Notes: generated from the letters alone by a model not told the origin. A stretch of 64,000 nucleotides of DNA from JAUVKT01 sp942491535 (GCA_942491535.1 CALOBV010000024.1:310001-374000), one strand, 5' to 3'. Shown: positions 9,178 to 17,466, counted from the first letter of the stretch. Numbers and translations: made by a program.

Positions 9178-9561
9178 CTATACTACCTTTACTGCTTTAT
9201 CTTCACTTTGCCATAATCCATGCTTTGTACATACTGCCATAGCCGACAGGTTCATTGAGACAGGCGGAGCTACAATATAAAAATCCACTTCTACATTAGC
9301 AGGTTTATTGCCATATGCCCCTGATGAATATTTTGCCTCTGCCAGGAGGGTTTCCCTGTTCCATAATTGAATGGTACTAATAAAATGATCATACTCATCC
9401 GGATGAGTATATTGATCTCCCATTGTAACCTTCACTTTAAATGTATCGCCTTTCTTTACCTGGTCGGGGCAGATTACATGAGGCATGTGCCTGTCGAGAT
9501 AATCACGTTTAACTTCCTTATCTTCTTTTTCAATATCTGTAGCTTTAAATACCCTTGGCAT
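9178..9561 (-). CDS. superoxide reductase, neelaredoxin/class II type
   Basis: Superoxide reductase reduces superoxide to peroxide without producing oxygen, which is typical of anaerobes. The 127-residue protein lacks the N-terminal desulforedoxin domain. The Fe(His)4Cys site can be read by eye: His25 (DRHMPHV), His53 (YTHPDEY), His59 (DHF) and the CTKHGLW pair Cys111/His114. The surrounding segment GDTFKVKVTMG matches the family. The start agrees with family length. It is monocistronic, with 48 bases to the M23 gene downstream on the same strand. Confidence 0.88.
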   Translation of the reverse strand: MPRVFKATDIEKEDKEVKRDYLDRHMPHVICPDQVKKGDTFKVKVTMGDQYTHPDEYDHFISTIQLWNRETLLAEAKYSSGAYGNKPANVEVDFYIVAPPVSMNLSAMAVCTKHGLWQSEDKAVKVV

Positions 9562-9656
9562 ATTCTGAAAGATTAGTTATACAATATATTAACTGTAAAC
9601 ACTTTGAATTCGTATGGAACAAACTTACAAAATTTTACTATTTTCTCTTTCAACTC

Positions 9657-9687
9657 TTGTATAGACTGCTAAACTGTATTATATTTG
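9657..9687 (+). promoter_or_regulatory. Bacteroidota-type promoter of tRNA-fMet
   Basis: TTG at 9657-9659, a 20-base spacer, then TATATTTG at 9680-9687. This matches the -33/-7 pattern and ends 9 bases before the tRNA. Confidence 0.8.
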
Positions 9688-9696
9688 CAGCCACAT

Positions 9697-9768
<72 letters not shown>

Positions 9769-9775
9769 CAAAGAT

Positions 9776-9812
9776 AAAGCCTGGTACGAAAGTACCGGGC
9801 TTTGTTTTTTGG
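9776..9812 (+). terminator. terminator of tRNA-fMet, also the first hairpin of the dispersed repeat family
   Basis: A stem AAAGCCTGGTAC/GTACCGGGCTTT with a GAAA loop and one G-T pair is followed by GTTTTTT. It lies 7 bases after the tRNA. The outer stem (AAAGCC/GGCTTT) is the same as in the hairpins at 9860 and 11276. Confidence 0.88.
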
Positions 9813-9859
9813 TACCCGACCGTCAAAAGCTCGCTTTTGTAAGGAAGGGTGCCGAAAAC

Positions 9860-9957
9860 AAAGCCTAGAGCTATGCGCAGCATAGCAGGCTTTTTCTTTG
9901 TAAAGCACTCCCTTAAGGAAAAAGCCGATCCCGAGCACTCGGGAGAGGCTTAATCCT
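9860..9957 (+). repeat. composite hairpin repeat, copy 1 (hairpin A plus hairpin B)
   Basis: Hairpin A has outer stem AAAGCC/GGCTTTTT and inner stem GCTATGC/GCATAGC. A linker reading CTTTGTAAAGCACTCCCTTAA follows in overlapping form. Hairpin B is AAGCC, inner CCCGA/TCGGG, then GGCTTAATCCT. The same architecture occurs at 11276-11355 with a different but still paired inner stem in A. Partial copies lie at 10027-10095 and 20746-20815. Confidence 0.75.
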
Positions 9958-10228
9958 GAAGGGAAAGGTTGATAAGCCTGCCTGAAGGCAGTCAGGGTTG
10001 ATAGGGTTTATAGGGTTTAAAAAGAAGGCTATTCTCAGCATAGCAGGCTAAGCTTTGTAAAGCACCCCACTAACGGATCACCGAAGGTAATCCTTGATTC
10101 CAGATTGAAGATTTAAGATTGCCTTCGGCGAGCTCGAATCACTCGTTTGAGACAAACTCGCAATTCTCGGTTTTTGAAGTTAGATATTGTTGTTTTTCAC
10201 TATATATTTTGGATAATTGAAAAAGTAA
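9958..10228. other. intergenic repeat mosaic, no gene
   Basis: This stretch holds a degenerate hairpin-A copy (about 10027-10095, with GCTTTGTAAAGCACCCC and ACGGATCACCGAAGGTAATCC). It also has a second repeat motif (10118-10176) and short direct repeats of the type ATAGGGTTTA. I see no coding potential on either strand. Confidence 0.6.
10118..10176 (+). repeat. second dispersed motif (GATTGCCTTCGGCGAGCTCG ... AATTCTCGGTTT), copy 1
   Basis: The ends read GATTGCCTTCGGCGAGCTCG and CTCGCAATTCTCGGTTT. The same ends, with a variable middle, occur at 21547-21609. An inverted copy is at 17361-17416 and a diverged copy at 20633-20737. The CGAGTGATT/AATCACTCG and GAATTGCGAG-like segments give partial dyad symmetry. 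Confidence 0.75.
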
Positions 10229-10258
10229 TTAGATATTTGTCTAAATATGTAATTAGAT
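10229..10258. promoter_or_regulatory. putative operator of the ArsR/SdpR-type repressor
   Basis: An inverted repeat TTAGA-N6-TCTAA (10229-10244) is followed by another TTAGAT (10253-10258), ending 3 bases before the repressor ATG. ArsR-family autorepressors commonly bind such dyads, and the assignment here is inferred from position. Confidence 0.5.
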
Positions 10259-10261
10259 ATA

Positions 10262-10522
10262 ATGAATCGCGTTTTTAAAGCATTAAATGATCCAACAAGA
10301 AGAGAAATCCTTGAACTGTTAAGAGAAAAGGATATGAATGCCGGAGAGATTGCCGATCATTTTAACATAACAAAACCCAGTATATCACACCATCTTGATT
10401 TATTAAAACAAGCGGATTTAGTTTTAAGCGAAAAAAATGGACAGTTTATAACATACTCATTGAATAGTACTGTAGTAGAAGATATTATCCAATGGCTCAT
10501 GAGTTTTAATCAAAAGAAATAG
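10262..10522 (+). CDS. ArsR/SdpR-family winged-helix repressor
   Basis: The 86-residue single-domain winged-helix regulator begins MNRVFKALNDPTRREILELL, the standard ArsR-family N-terminus. The recognition helix is in FNITKPSISHHLDLLKQADL. The metal-binding CVC motif of arsenic sensors is absent, which fits the SdpR subgroup. SdpR represses its own operon and that of the immunity protein in Bacillus. It is followed 4 bases later by an SdpI-like gene, which supports this reading. An inverted repeat covers the promoter region just upstream. Confidence 0.85.
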   Translation: MNRVFKALNDPTRREILELLREKDMNAGEIADHFNITKPSISHHLDLLKQADLVLSEKNGQFITYSLNSTVVEDIIQWLMSFNQKK

Positions 10523-10526
10523 GATC

Positions 10527-11207
10527 ATGAAATACAAGGAATTTCTTAAAAGAGAAGCGATTAATTGGGTAATTATACTGATGCCGTTCATCTACATTCT
10601 TTTGGTTTATAATAAATTGCCGCGATTTGCGCCATTGCAAATGAATAGCGAACAAACGATATATCATAAAGTAATATTCATTATGGGACTCTCATTTATT
10701 ACGTACTTTATTTTCCTGGTGAGACCTGCAATTGTACCTAAAACAGCATTTCATGAAAATCTTAAAAGCTATCACAAAATAAAAACTCTATTTCTTGGTT
10801 TTTTATCTCTCTCATCAATGATTTTTATCTCTGAAAAGATTGGAATCCCATTTAATTGGCCAAAAATTGCTTTTATTTTATCAATGGTCTTTATCATGGT
10901 CATTGGGAATCTATATCCTACACTAAAGAATAAATATCTCTATGGGATAAAGAATTCATGGACCCGGAGTAGTGAACTTATCTGGAAGAAAACGCAAAGT
11001 TTTGCCGGCAAAGTTTTTTTCTGGGGAGGTTTGACAGGTGTGTTATATGGAGTGCTGTTTGATGTCAGAGTTTTGTTTGATGTCAGTCTGATAAAGGATT
11101 CCAATATGACTTCAATGTATATTGTATATGTTCTTATTCTGCAACTTACACCGACAGTTTATTCCTACTTGCTATTTCGCAAGAGTCAGTCGGACGCTCA
11201 TCAGTAA
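10527..11207 (+). CDS. SdpI-family membrane protein
   Basis: The 226-residue protein has about six hydrophobic segments. It starts with a short helix pair typical of DUF1648 (LPRFAPLQMN). The later SdpI signature reads GNLYPTLKNKYLYGIKNSWT followed by SSELIWKKTQSFAG. In Bacillus subtilis, SdpI is both immunity protein and signal receptor for the SDP toxin, and the repressor is sequestered at the membrane. No toxin gene (sdpC-like) is seen nearby, so this may be an orphan immunity/signalling pair. It forms an operon with the repressor upstream. Confidence 0.82.
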   Translation: MKYKEFLKREAINWVIILMPFIYILLVYNKLPRFAPLQMNSEQTIYHKVIFIMGLSFITYFIFLVRPAIVPKTAFHENLKSYHKIKTLFLGFLSLSSMIFISEKIGIPFNWPKIAFILSMVFIMVIGNLYPTLKNKYLYGIKNSWTRSSELIWKKTQSFAGKVFFWGGLTGVLYGVLFDVRVLFDVSLIKDSNMTSMYIVYVLILQLTPTVYSYLLFRKSQSDAHQ

Positions 11208-11275
11208 AACGAATCACTTCCCCCAAATCCTTTACCAAATCTAGGTTAGATATTTCAATCGTATAGTCTACAAAG

Positions 11276-11355
11276 AAAAGCCGGATGCACGTGAAACGTG
11301 CCAGGCTTTTTCGTTGTAAAGCATCCCCCTAACAGAAAAAGCCGAACGGAGGGAG
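11276..11355 (+). repeat. composite hairpin repeat, copy 2; also the likely terminator of the sdpI-like gene
   Basis: Hairpin A has outer AAAAGCC/GGCTTTTT and inner GCACGT/ACGTGC. The linker contains GTTGTAAAGCATCCCCCTAA. Hairpin B is AAAAAGCCGA...GGCTTAATCCT. The inner stem differs in sequence from copy 1 (GCTATGC/GCATAGC) but stays paired. Hairpin A ends in a T run and can terminate sdpI transcription. Confidence 0.75.
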
Positions 11356-11713
11356 GCTTAATCCTTCTTGATTGACGATTTAGGTTCTTTTGAAGTCTTT
11401 TTACAAATAAATCTGGGGTTTTCTCCCAACCTGGTTCATCATTATCATCGATGTTTAGCTATTTTTAAATGTGAGAACTATCTCTTAACTTTAGATGACT
11501 TTGTGTACAGTAGTATTAGATTTTATACCCTGTACGTGCAAACCCGAATAATAATGGAATAAGGTTTGAAACTCAAAATTTCTTTTGCTTTTGTGTTTCT
11601 TCCTAACAAATAAGATGGGATTCATTTATCGTCTGATCTGTTTTCAGATATTAAATATGTTGTCTTCGTATTCATATAAATGGTATTTTTACGCTGAATA
11701 AACTAATAGCAGT
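11356..11713. other. intergenic, nothing recognised
   Basis: AT-rich sequence of about 360 bases. A 64-codon open frame at 11368-11562 has no recognisable features and was not called. No promoter consensus is convincing. Confidence 0.5.
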
Positions 11714-12961
11714 ATGGAAAAAGATCAAGAATTCAGGGAACACATTATAAATGGGTATAAATGTAAAGGCGACTATATTATTTTGGGTGGCGCAATGCTC
11801 GACGGGATCTGTATCCCTGAAACATATGTGAAAATACCACTTAAAACCATAAATCGCCATGGTCTGATTGCCGGGGCGACCGGTACTGGAAAAACTAAAT
11901 CTCTCCAAATCATTGCCGAACAGCTTTCAGAGAAAGGAGTTCCGGTTATACTGATGGACCTGAAAGGAGATCTCAGTGGTCTGGCGCAACCTGGTGAAGA
12001 AAAAGAGTTTATCACCGAGAGGCATCAGAAAATCGGATTCCCTTACGAGGCAAAAGCCATGCCCGTAGAACTCATGACTATTTCGGATGGGGATGGGGTG
12101 AAATTAAGGGCAACGGTTACTGAATTTGGCCCGGTATTAATGTCTAAATTAATGGATCTCAACGATGTACAGTCAGGGGTGGTCTCCATTTTATTTAAAT
12201 ATTGTGATGATAATAAGCTCCCGCTTCTTGACCTGAAGGATTTTAAGAAAATTCTTCAATATTCTATTAAAGAAGGGAAAGAACTGATCAACGAGGAGTA
12301 TGGGGCGATTTCAGCAAGTTCGGTAAATGCCATTATGCGCAACATCGTGGAACTGGAACAACAAGGAGCGGAAAAATTCTTTGGAGAACCTTCCTTTAAT
12401 GTGAATGACCTCTTATTACAGGATTCAAAAGGCAGAGGAACTATTTCGATCATTCGACTTGTGGACATTCAAAACAGGCCTAAATTATTTTCCACATTCA
12501 TGTTGAGTCTCTTAGCAGAAATATATTCCTCTTTCCCTGAGCAGGGCGATAGTTCTGTTCCTAAGCTGGCCATATTTATTGATGAGGCCCATCTTGTGTT
12601 TAGTGAAGCTTCTAAAACACTGGTTGAGCAAATCGAAAGCATCGTAAAGCTGATACGATCCAAAGGTGTGGGTGTTTATTTCTGTACACAAAATCCTTCG
12701 GATATTCCCGAAGATGTACTTGGGCAGCTTGGCTTGAAGGTTCAGCATGCGCTTCGTGCCTTTACGGCAAAGGATAGAAAGAACATCAAGCGAACCTCAG
12801 AAAACTATCCGATTTCAGAATATTATAATACAGATGAGGTTCTTACCTCTCTTGGGATAGGTGAAGCGTTGGTTACTGCGCTGAATGAAAAAAGGGATCC
12901 CAACACCACTGGCAGCAACGTATATGCGAGCACCGATGACCAGAATGGATGTGCTTTCTGA
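11714..12961 (+). CDS. YjgR/DUF853-type HerA-like ATPase, N-terminal part (frameshifted)
   Basis: This is a P-loop ATPase of the DUF853 (YjgR) group in the HerA/FtsK superfamily. Its cellular role is poorly known. The Walker A motif GATGTGKTK is at about residues 54-62. The Walker B segment LAIFIDEAHLVF lies near residue 290, with FCTQNPSDIPEDVLGQLG after it. The frame leaves the family at LNEK/RDPNTTG, where a run of six A (12888-12893) carries one base too many. Without it the product would read LNEKGIPTPLA into the next fragment, giving about 514 residues, the normal YjgR length. The last 22 residues of this ORF are therefore out of frame. Confidence 0.85.
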   Translation: MEKDQEFREHIINGYKCKGDYIILGGAMLDGICIPETYVKIPLKTINRHGLIAGATGTGKTKSLQIIAEQLSEKGVPVILMDLKGDLSGLAQPGEEKEFITERHQKIGFPYEAKAMPVELMTISDGDGVKLRATVTEFGPVLMSKLMDLNDVQSGVVSILFKYCDDNKLPLLDLKDFKKILQYSIKEGKELINEEYGAISASSVNAIMRNIVELEQQGAEKFFGEPSFNVNDLLLQDSKGRGTISIIRLVDIQNRPKLFSTFMLSLLAEIYSSFPEQGDSSVPKLAIFIDEAHLVFSEASKTLVEQIESIVKLIRSKGVGVYFCTQNPSDIPEDVLGQLGLKVQHALRAFTAKDRKNIKRTSENYPISEYYNTDEVLTSLGIGEALVTALNEKRDPNTTGSNVYASTDDQNGCAF

Positions 12962-13259
12962 TAAGGAGATAAATACTCTGGTGAGTTCTTCTAAGCTGGT
13001 ACGCTTGTACGATAAAACCATTGACTCTGAATCGGCCTATGAAATTCTTAAGGAGAAAATAGAAGAGTCCCAGAAAGAGGGGCATCAAGACAAACTGAAG
13101 GATGAACTAAAAAAGGCCAAACGAGGCAAGTCGCGAGATAGTTTGGTTGAACAGATGAGCAAAAACACAATGGTCAGACAGGTAGGACGTACCCTGGTAC
13201 GAGAGATTACGCGTGGTTTATTAGGAGCACTTGGAGTAAGTTCGACCCGTCGTCGCTAG
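12885..13259 (+). CDS. YjgR/DUF853-type ATPase, C-terminal part (frameshifted)
   Basis: This frame continues the ATPase after the single-base indel at 12888-12893 (GIPTPLAATYMRAPMTRMDVLS). It includes a charged helical segment (KDELKKAKRGKSRDSLVEQM) and the family-typical C-terminal RTLVREITRGLLGALG. Taken alone it would start at an internal ATG with no function expected. The indel is in a homopolymer, so an assembly error is as likely as a real mutation. Confidence 0.8.
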   Translation: MKKGIPTPLAATYMRAPMTRMDVLSDKEINTLVSSSKLVRLYDKTIDSESAYEILKEKIEESQKEGHQDKLKDELKKAKRGKSRDSLVEQMSKNTMVRQVGRTLVREITRGLLGALGVSSTRRR

Positions 13260-13322
13260 CAGAGCTATATTCAGATATACCGACACAGCTACCCCTACTG
13301 TCGATGATTGATGGGCATACTC

Positions 13323-14066
13323 TTACTTAAACAGTTCGGATTCAAGTTCTGGCCATTGAGAATTCAGGCTTTTCAGTACCCTAAGTACTTCTTTGGCAAC
13401 AAAGTAGAGTTTTTGCCAATTTTTATCTGCCGGAACCACATGCCATGGGATATCATTACATTCACTTAATATCCTTTCATATACATCAGAATATTCTTTG
13501 AACTTCTTTCTTGTTTCCCAATCCCCATCTTTATGTTTCCAGTGTTTCTCCTCCAATTCGATCCTTTCCTTTAATCTCTCTTCCTGCGTATCCATTGAAA
13601 CATTCAGGAAAAATTTCAGAATCCTGGTATCATTATGTTCCAGAAGTTTCTCAAAATCGTTGATCAAAGAATAGCGCTTATCAATCAATTCTTTTGTGAA
13701 GTAACCTTCAACGGAAGGGACAAGGATGTCCTCATAATGTGACCTTATAAAGATCTGAATATCCCCTTTGGCCGGAACTTCCTGATGTACACGCCAGAGA
13801 AAGTCATGGGCAAATTCGACCGGGGTAGGCTTTTTGAAGCTTTTTATTTTAATCCCGATGGGGTTGCAATACCTCAGAAGACCACGCGTAAGGCCATCCT
13901 TTCCTGAAGCATCCAAACCTTGAAACACAATCAAAAGACTATGTTTTTGCTCGGCATACATCTTGTATTGCAATGCACCAATTTCTTTTATAATGGATTT
14001 AGTTTCCTTTTGGATCTCTTTTTTGTTCCATTCAGCATTAAAAGTGCTGTATTTATCTTCTTTCAT
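13323..14066 (-). CDS. polyphosphate kinase 2 family protein
   Basis: PPK2 enzymes transfer phosphate between polyphosphate and nucleoside mono- or diphosphates. The 247-residue one-domain protein has Walker A GLDASGKDGLTRG (near residue 50). The lid/Walker B region is FIRSHYEDILVPSVEGYF, and PWHVVPADKNWQKLYFVA is near the C-terminus. The usual Asn in F-N-R-S-H-Y-E-D is Ile here, a small departure. The PPK2 class (I, II or III) cannot be fixed by eye. It converges with the YjgR-type gene, and the endonuclease/phosphatase-fold gene lies 12 bases upstream on the same strand. Confidence 0.88.
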   Translation of the reverse strand: MKEDKYSTFNAEWNKKEIQKETKSIIKEIGALQYKMYAEQKHSLLIVFQGLDASGKDGLTRGLLRYCNPIGIKIKSFKKPTPVEFAHDFLWRVHQEVPAKGDIQIFIRSHYEDILVPSVEGYFTKELIDKRYSLINDFEKLLEHNDTRILKFFLNVSMDTQEERLKERIELEEKHWKHKDGDWETRKKFKEYSDVYERILSECNDIPWHVVPADKNWQKLYFVAKEVLRVLKSLNSQWPELESELFK

Positions 14067-14078
14067 TGTGTAGAGTTT

Positions 14079-15062
14079 TTAATCTAAATTCATATAAACA
14101 TATACGGGCAAGTGGTCGGAAAAACCTCCGTGATATTTCTTCCCAGTATAAGTCCGGTTAGGACGGTAAATTGATCTTACCTTATCGTAAAATAGTAACT
14201 TTTTGTCAAAATGTATTGATAGCCTGGGCGACTTGATTTTTATTCCCTCTCCATTTATCATCCCTGAACTTGCCAGGATCTGATCAAACATAAGCCATCG
14301 CCCCCTTGCATAAAGGGATCCCAGTTTTTTTTTGTATGGGATATAGGCCAGATTATAAAACTCATTGTATTTTATATTCTGGTGATTTCTTGACTCCAGG
14401 TGCACGGTGATTGATTTGCTGACTGGAAGATCATTGAAATCTCCCATAATTAAAATTTTGGCCGAGGCATCGGCTTCCAGTATCTCCCTGGCTTTTTTAT
14501 AGAGTTGATCAGCTGCAGCAATGCGCCTGGGCATACTAATTAATGTTCCTTCCCCACGAGAAGACCAGTGATTGACAAAGAAGTGAACTGGCTCACCCCT
14601 GCCAAAGGTTCCCTTTACATAAAGAATATCACGTGTTCTGAAACGCTCCTCTGCTTCAATCCGAACAGAGATTCTTTCCCTGGATTGAACCTGGAAAAGG
14701 CGCGTGTCATAAAGCAATCCAACGTCAATACCCCTTTTATCAGGACTATCAAAATGTATAATGTCATAGCTCCCCTGAAATGGTTTTTGAGAGATGAGAT
14801 CTCTCAAAACATTTCTGTTTTCTATCTCAGCCATGCCAATAATTGCAGGCTGCTGTCCTGGGTGGATAGACGAAATTGATCTTGCAATATTCTCAATTTT
14901 TTCCTCGTACCTGTTTTCGGACCATCTTAATTTTCCACCGGGCAGAAAATCATCATCATTCTTAAGGGGATTATTGATAGTGTCGAACAGGTTTTCAACG
15001 TTGTAAAAAGCTACAATAATTTGGTTTGCCTGAAGCTTTGATCGAGGTGCTTGTGGGTGCAT
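14079..15062 (-). CDS. endonuclease/exonuclease/phosphatase family protein
   Basis: The 327-residue protein has the DNase I-like fold motifs in order: FYNVENLFDT near residue 20, IIGMAEIENR, VNHWSSR, MGDFNDLP and the C-terminal GGFSDHLPVYVY. These give the metal-binding Asn/Glu, catalytic His and SDH motif. Bacteroidota members of this group are usually exported, but the N-terminus here (MHPQAPRSKLQANQ) is not a signal peptide, so the annotated start may be internal or the protein cytosolic. The substrate is unknown. Likely cotranscribed with the PPK2 gene, 12 bases downstream. Confidence 0.85.
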   Translation of the reverse strand: MHPQAPRSKLQANQIIVAFYNVENLFDTINNPLKNDDDFLPGGKLRWSENRYEEKIENIARSISSIHPGQQPAIIGMAEIENRNVLRDLISQKPFQGSYDIIHFDSPDKRGIDVGLLYDTRLFQVQSRERISVRIEAEERFRTRDILYVKGTFGRGEPVHFFVNHWSSRGEGTLISMPRRIAAADQLYKKAREILEADASAKILIMGDFNDLPVSKSITVHLESRNHQNIKYNEFYNLAYIPYKKKLGSLYARGRWLMFDQILASSGMINGEGIKIKSPRLSIHFDKKLLFYDKVRSIYRPNRTYTGKKYHGGFSDHLPVYVYMNLD

Positions 15063-15284
15063 AATCTAGATTTTCTCTGAAAAAGGGATGCTTTAAGTTG
15101 TGCCTATTCAGGATAAGTATTTTATTGAATCCCTTAATGAAACACAATATAACCAAAATGTAGCATACCTGGCCAAATCATAGATTCAACCAGGAGTGAA
15201 AAAATATATAGCTTGATTTATGGTGTCAGGAGGTAACATAGTCAAGCCTCCAGTTTTTGAATACAAAAGCTTAAAATCAAAGTA

Positions 15285-15321
15285 ATAAAAAAGGCGTATC
15301 CCTTCTAGGAATACACCTTAT
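15285..15321 (-). terminator. terminator of the DUF4332 gene
   Basis: On the minus strand an imperfect stem AAGGTGTATTCC/GGGATACGCCTT closes on a TAGAA loop and is followed by a T run. It begins 17 bases after the DUF4332 stop. Confidence 0.8.
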
Positions 15322-15337
15322 TAAGATGGTTTGCCTG

Positions 15338-15742
15338 TTAGTAGGTAACTACAGGATCTATTTTCTTTGCCTGGGCAATAAAATCTTCAACCATACCTAA
15401 TGAAGGAACCCTTCTGGTAAGTTTCTTCTTGGCATTGACTTCCAATAATGCCTCATGCAGGTTTTTTGCATTTCTGTTTCTCATTTCCTTAAGGGTGTCA
15501 ACACCTGCTGCTTCGAGTAATTCTGAAAACTCAGCTCCAACTCCTTTAACACGCATTAAATCTGCCATGTTAACAAAATCAAGAATTTTGTCTTCTGATA
15601 CGCCTGAAACATCTGCAAGTTGTTTCCTTCCGGATTTCGATGCTCCTTTTTTCAGTAATGCTTCAATTGTGGAAATACCCGCTTTTTCAATTTTGCTAGC
15701 AAGTGCTGGTCCAATACCTTCAATTTCTTTAATGTTCGCCAT
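15338..15742 (-). CDS. DUF4332 helix-hairpin-helix protein
   Basis: This 134-residue protein is made of tandem helix-hairpin-helix-like units: IKEIEGIGPALASKIEKAGI at the N-terminus, DLMRVKGVGAEFSELLEAAG in the middle and a less clear unit between. This matches DUF4332, a small family thought to bind DNA, often next to stress or redox genes. It has its own terminator, and the long AT-rich upstream region suggests it is monocistronic. Confidence 0.85.
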   Translation of the reverse strand: MANIKEIEGIGPALASKIEKAGISTIEALLKKGASKSGRKQLADVSGVSEDKILDFVNMADLMRVKGVGAEFSELLEAAGVDTLKEMRNRNAKNLHEALLEVNAKKKLTRRVPSLGMVEDFIAQAKKIDPVVTY

Positions 15743-16147
15743 TGTTTCTTAAAATTAGATAATAAAAATTTAATTAGTGGGTTAGTCCCCATGTCTTTTA
15801 ACAATGTTTCCAATCAGTTTTGATTAAACTCACATTGTATAGTAAAATAATACCTACCCTTATATTAACAAGCAAATCTGTTAATTGTTTATTTTACAAG
15901 TTAAATTGTTTAAACTTTTTTGTCCAATTTAAATCTCAGGTTGTCAATTTTGTTTCCTTCAGTCAAGTTAAAAATCTGGAAAAACTAAAAATTGTTTCAA
16001 TAATTTACTCTGCTGCTATTTTCTTAAATGACACTTTCGTGTATTGAAATAATTACTTGAATATTTTTTATAAGTCATCATTTAAAAACATTTCGTGAAT
16101 TATGATGTTATCTTAATAGTTAAACTTATCAAATAAAACCATAAGCT
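15743..16147. other. AT-rich intergenic region
   Basis: About 400 bases between the divergent DUF4332 and dodecin genes, very AT-rich. It should contain both promoters, but no clean TTG-N20-TAnnTTTG pair is visible. A 75-codon open frame (15820-16047) looks random. Confidence 0.5.
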
Positions 16148-16348
16148 ATGAGTGTATTAAAAGTAATTGAATTACTGGCTTCTTCAGAGAAAAGCTGGGA
16201 GGACGCATTAAAGAATGCAGTAAAAACTGCATCAAAAACTGTAAAAGGAATACGATCTGTATACGTGCAGGAGCAGAGTGCCGTTGTAAACGACAATCAA
16301 GTTGTTGAATTCAGGTTGAATGTAAAGATTACATTCGAGATCGTATAA
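16148..16348 (+). CDS. dodecin family protein
   Basis: Dodecins are about 65-70-residue dodecameric proteins that store flavin or CoA. This 66-residue protein has the full family pattern: VLKVIELLASSEKSWEDAL, then the long helix KNAVKTASKTVKGIRSVYV and the two C-terminal strands (VVEFRLNVKITFEI). The flavin-stacking Trp is present in SEKSWEDA. It stands alone between divergent and downstream genes. Confidence 0.92.
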   Translation: MSVLKVIELLASSEKSWEDALKNAVKTASKTVKGIRSVYVQEQSAVVNDNQVVEFRLNVKITFEIV

Positions 16349-16571
16349 AAATAATCAGGCCAGGGAATTCTTTTAGCGCAATTTGAGTGTAAGTCATTTA
16401 TGCCATTGCTGAAATCAAGATCATGCACTGTAATCCATTATTTTAAAGTTGTATTTACAGGTTTAAAAATTAAGGATGTGAAGTGATTCTGGTAGAATTA
16501 TATTATAAAATTGCATTTATCAATACATGGGTTTAATTGATTTTGAACCCTTAATAACTAAACATATAAAG

Positions 16572-17201
16572 ATGAATATTTCAGATTTATTAAACAGTGA
16601 AATAGGAGAGAATTTAATTAATGGCACGAGTAAACAACTAGGGCAAGATAAAAAGAAGACAGCATCTGCTTTGAGTGCAGCACTTCCATTACTCCTGGGG
16701 GCCATGCAAAATAATGCAAAAAAACCTGAAGGAGCGGCTGGATTAATGAGTGCATTAGGAAACGAAAAACATGGTGGTGGTATATTGGACAATTTAAACA
16801 ATGTACTGGGTGGTGAAAGTATTGATGATGATGTATTAAAGGACGGTGAAGGAATTCTGGGACACGTATTCAATGGAAAAGAGAAAAATGTTGCCATGGC
16901 AGTCAGTAAATCAAGTGGTTTAGATATTGGATCTGCGATGAATACCTTAAAAGTAGCGGCACCTGTGCTTATGGGCTTCCTGGGAAAAGAATCGCGGAAG
17001 CAAAGTGTTTCTGATCAGAATGGCATAGGAAACTTGCTGGGAGGAATATTGGGAAGCGAAAGCAAAAAACAGCAAAGTATGGTGGAGAAACTACTTGATG
17101 CTGACAATGACGGCAGCATTATTGATGATCTTGGCGGAATGCTCCTGGGCGGAAATAGTAGTAAGAAAGGCGTCCTTGGAGGTTTGTTCAGGAAAAAATA
17201 G
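16572..17201 (+). CDS. DUF937 domain protein
   Basis: The start at MNISDLLNSEIGENLINGTS is preferred to the in-frame ATG at 16527, because DUF937 proteins begin with this segment. The 209-residue protein carries two DUF937-like repeats: ALSAALPLLLGAMQNNAKKP with GLMSALG, then IGSAMNTLKVAAPVLMGFLG. It ends in a Gly-rich, Asp-rich tail (DADNDGSIIDDLGGMLLGG) that resembles a calcium-binding DxDxDG loop. No signal peptide is seen. The function is unknown. Confidence 0.82.
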   Translation: MNISDLLNSEIGENLINGTSKQLGQDKKKTASALSAALPLLLGAMQNNAKKPEGAAGLMSALGNEKHGGGILDNLNNVLGGESIDDDVLKDGEGILGHVFNGKEKNVAMAVSKSSGLDIGSAMNTLKVAAPVLMGFLGKESRKQSVSDQNGIGNLLGGILGSESKKQQSMVEKLLDADNDGSIIDDLGGMLLGGNSSKKGVLGGLFRKK

Positions 17202-17269
17202 CTGTGTCTTAGGATCTAAATGACCTTAGTTTCTGCGGTCTGTTTTTTCGATTCATTTTCTGTACATTC

Positions 17270-17450
17270 AATGGTAAGCACTCCCCTTCAGGATCACGAG
17301 GAGCGACCCGCCTTCGCTGAAAGCTATGGCGGCCGGAGCGAGTAATCCTCCCTGATTTACGAACCGAGAATTGCGATTTTGCCGAAGGCCAATGAGTGAT
17401 TCGAGTTCGACGAACTAAGCCAACAGGCGCCGCAGGAGCATGCAAGGCCT
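17270..17450 (-). repeat. dispersed repeat mosaic, inverted copy
   Basis: On the minus strand 17361-17416 reads CGAACTCGAATCACTCATTG, then GCCTTCGGC, then CGCAATTCTCGGTTCG, matching the second dispersed motif at 10118 and 21547. The flank 17270-17300 holds GTAAGCACTCCCCTTCAGGATCAC, in pieces like the linker of the hairpin repeat. A 78-codon open frame here (17209-17445, minus) is repeat sequence and is not called a gene. Confidence 0.65.
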
Positions 17451-17466
17451 TTAATACAAAAAGGTT

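Noticed and set aside
11368..11562. 64-codon open frame after the sdpI-like gene
   Set aside because: It begins in repeat-flanking DNA and has no recognisable motif or neighbours to support it.
15820..16047. 75-codon open frame upstream of dodecin
   Set aside because: AT-rich, random composition, no family features.
17209..17445. 78-codon minus-strand open frame
   Set aside because: It lies wholly within the dispersed repeat mosaic.
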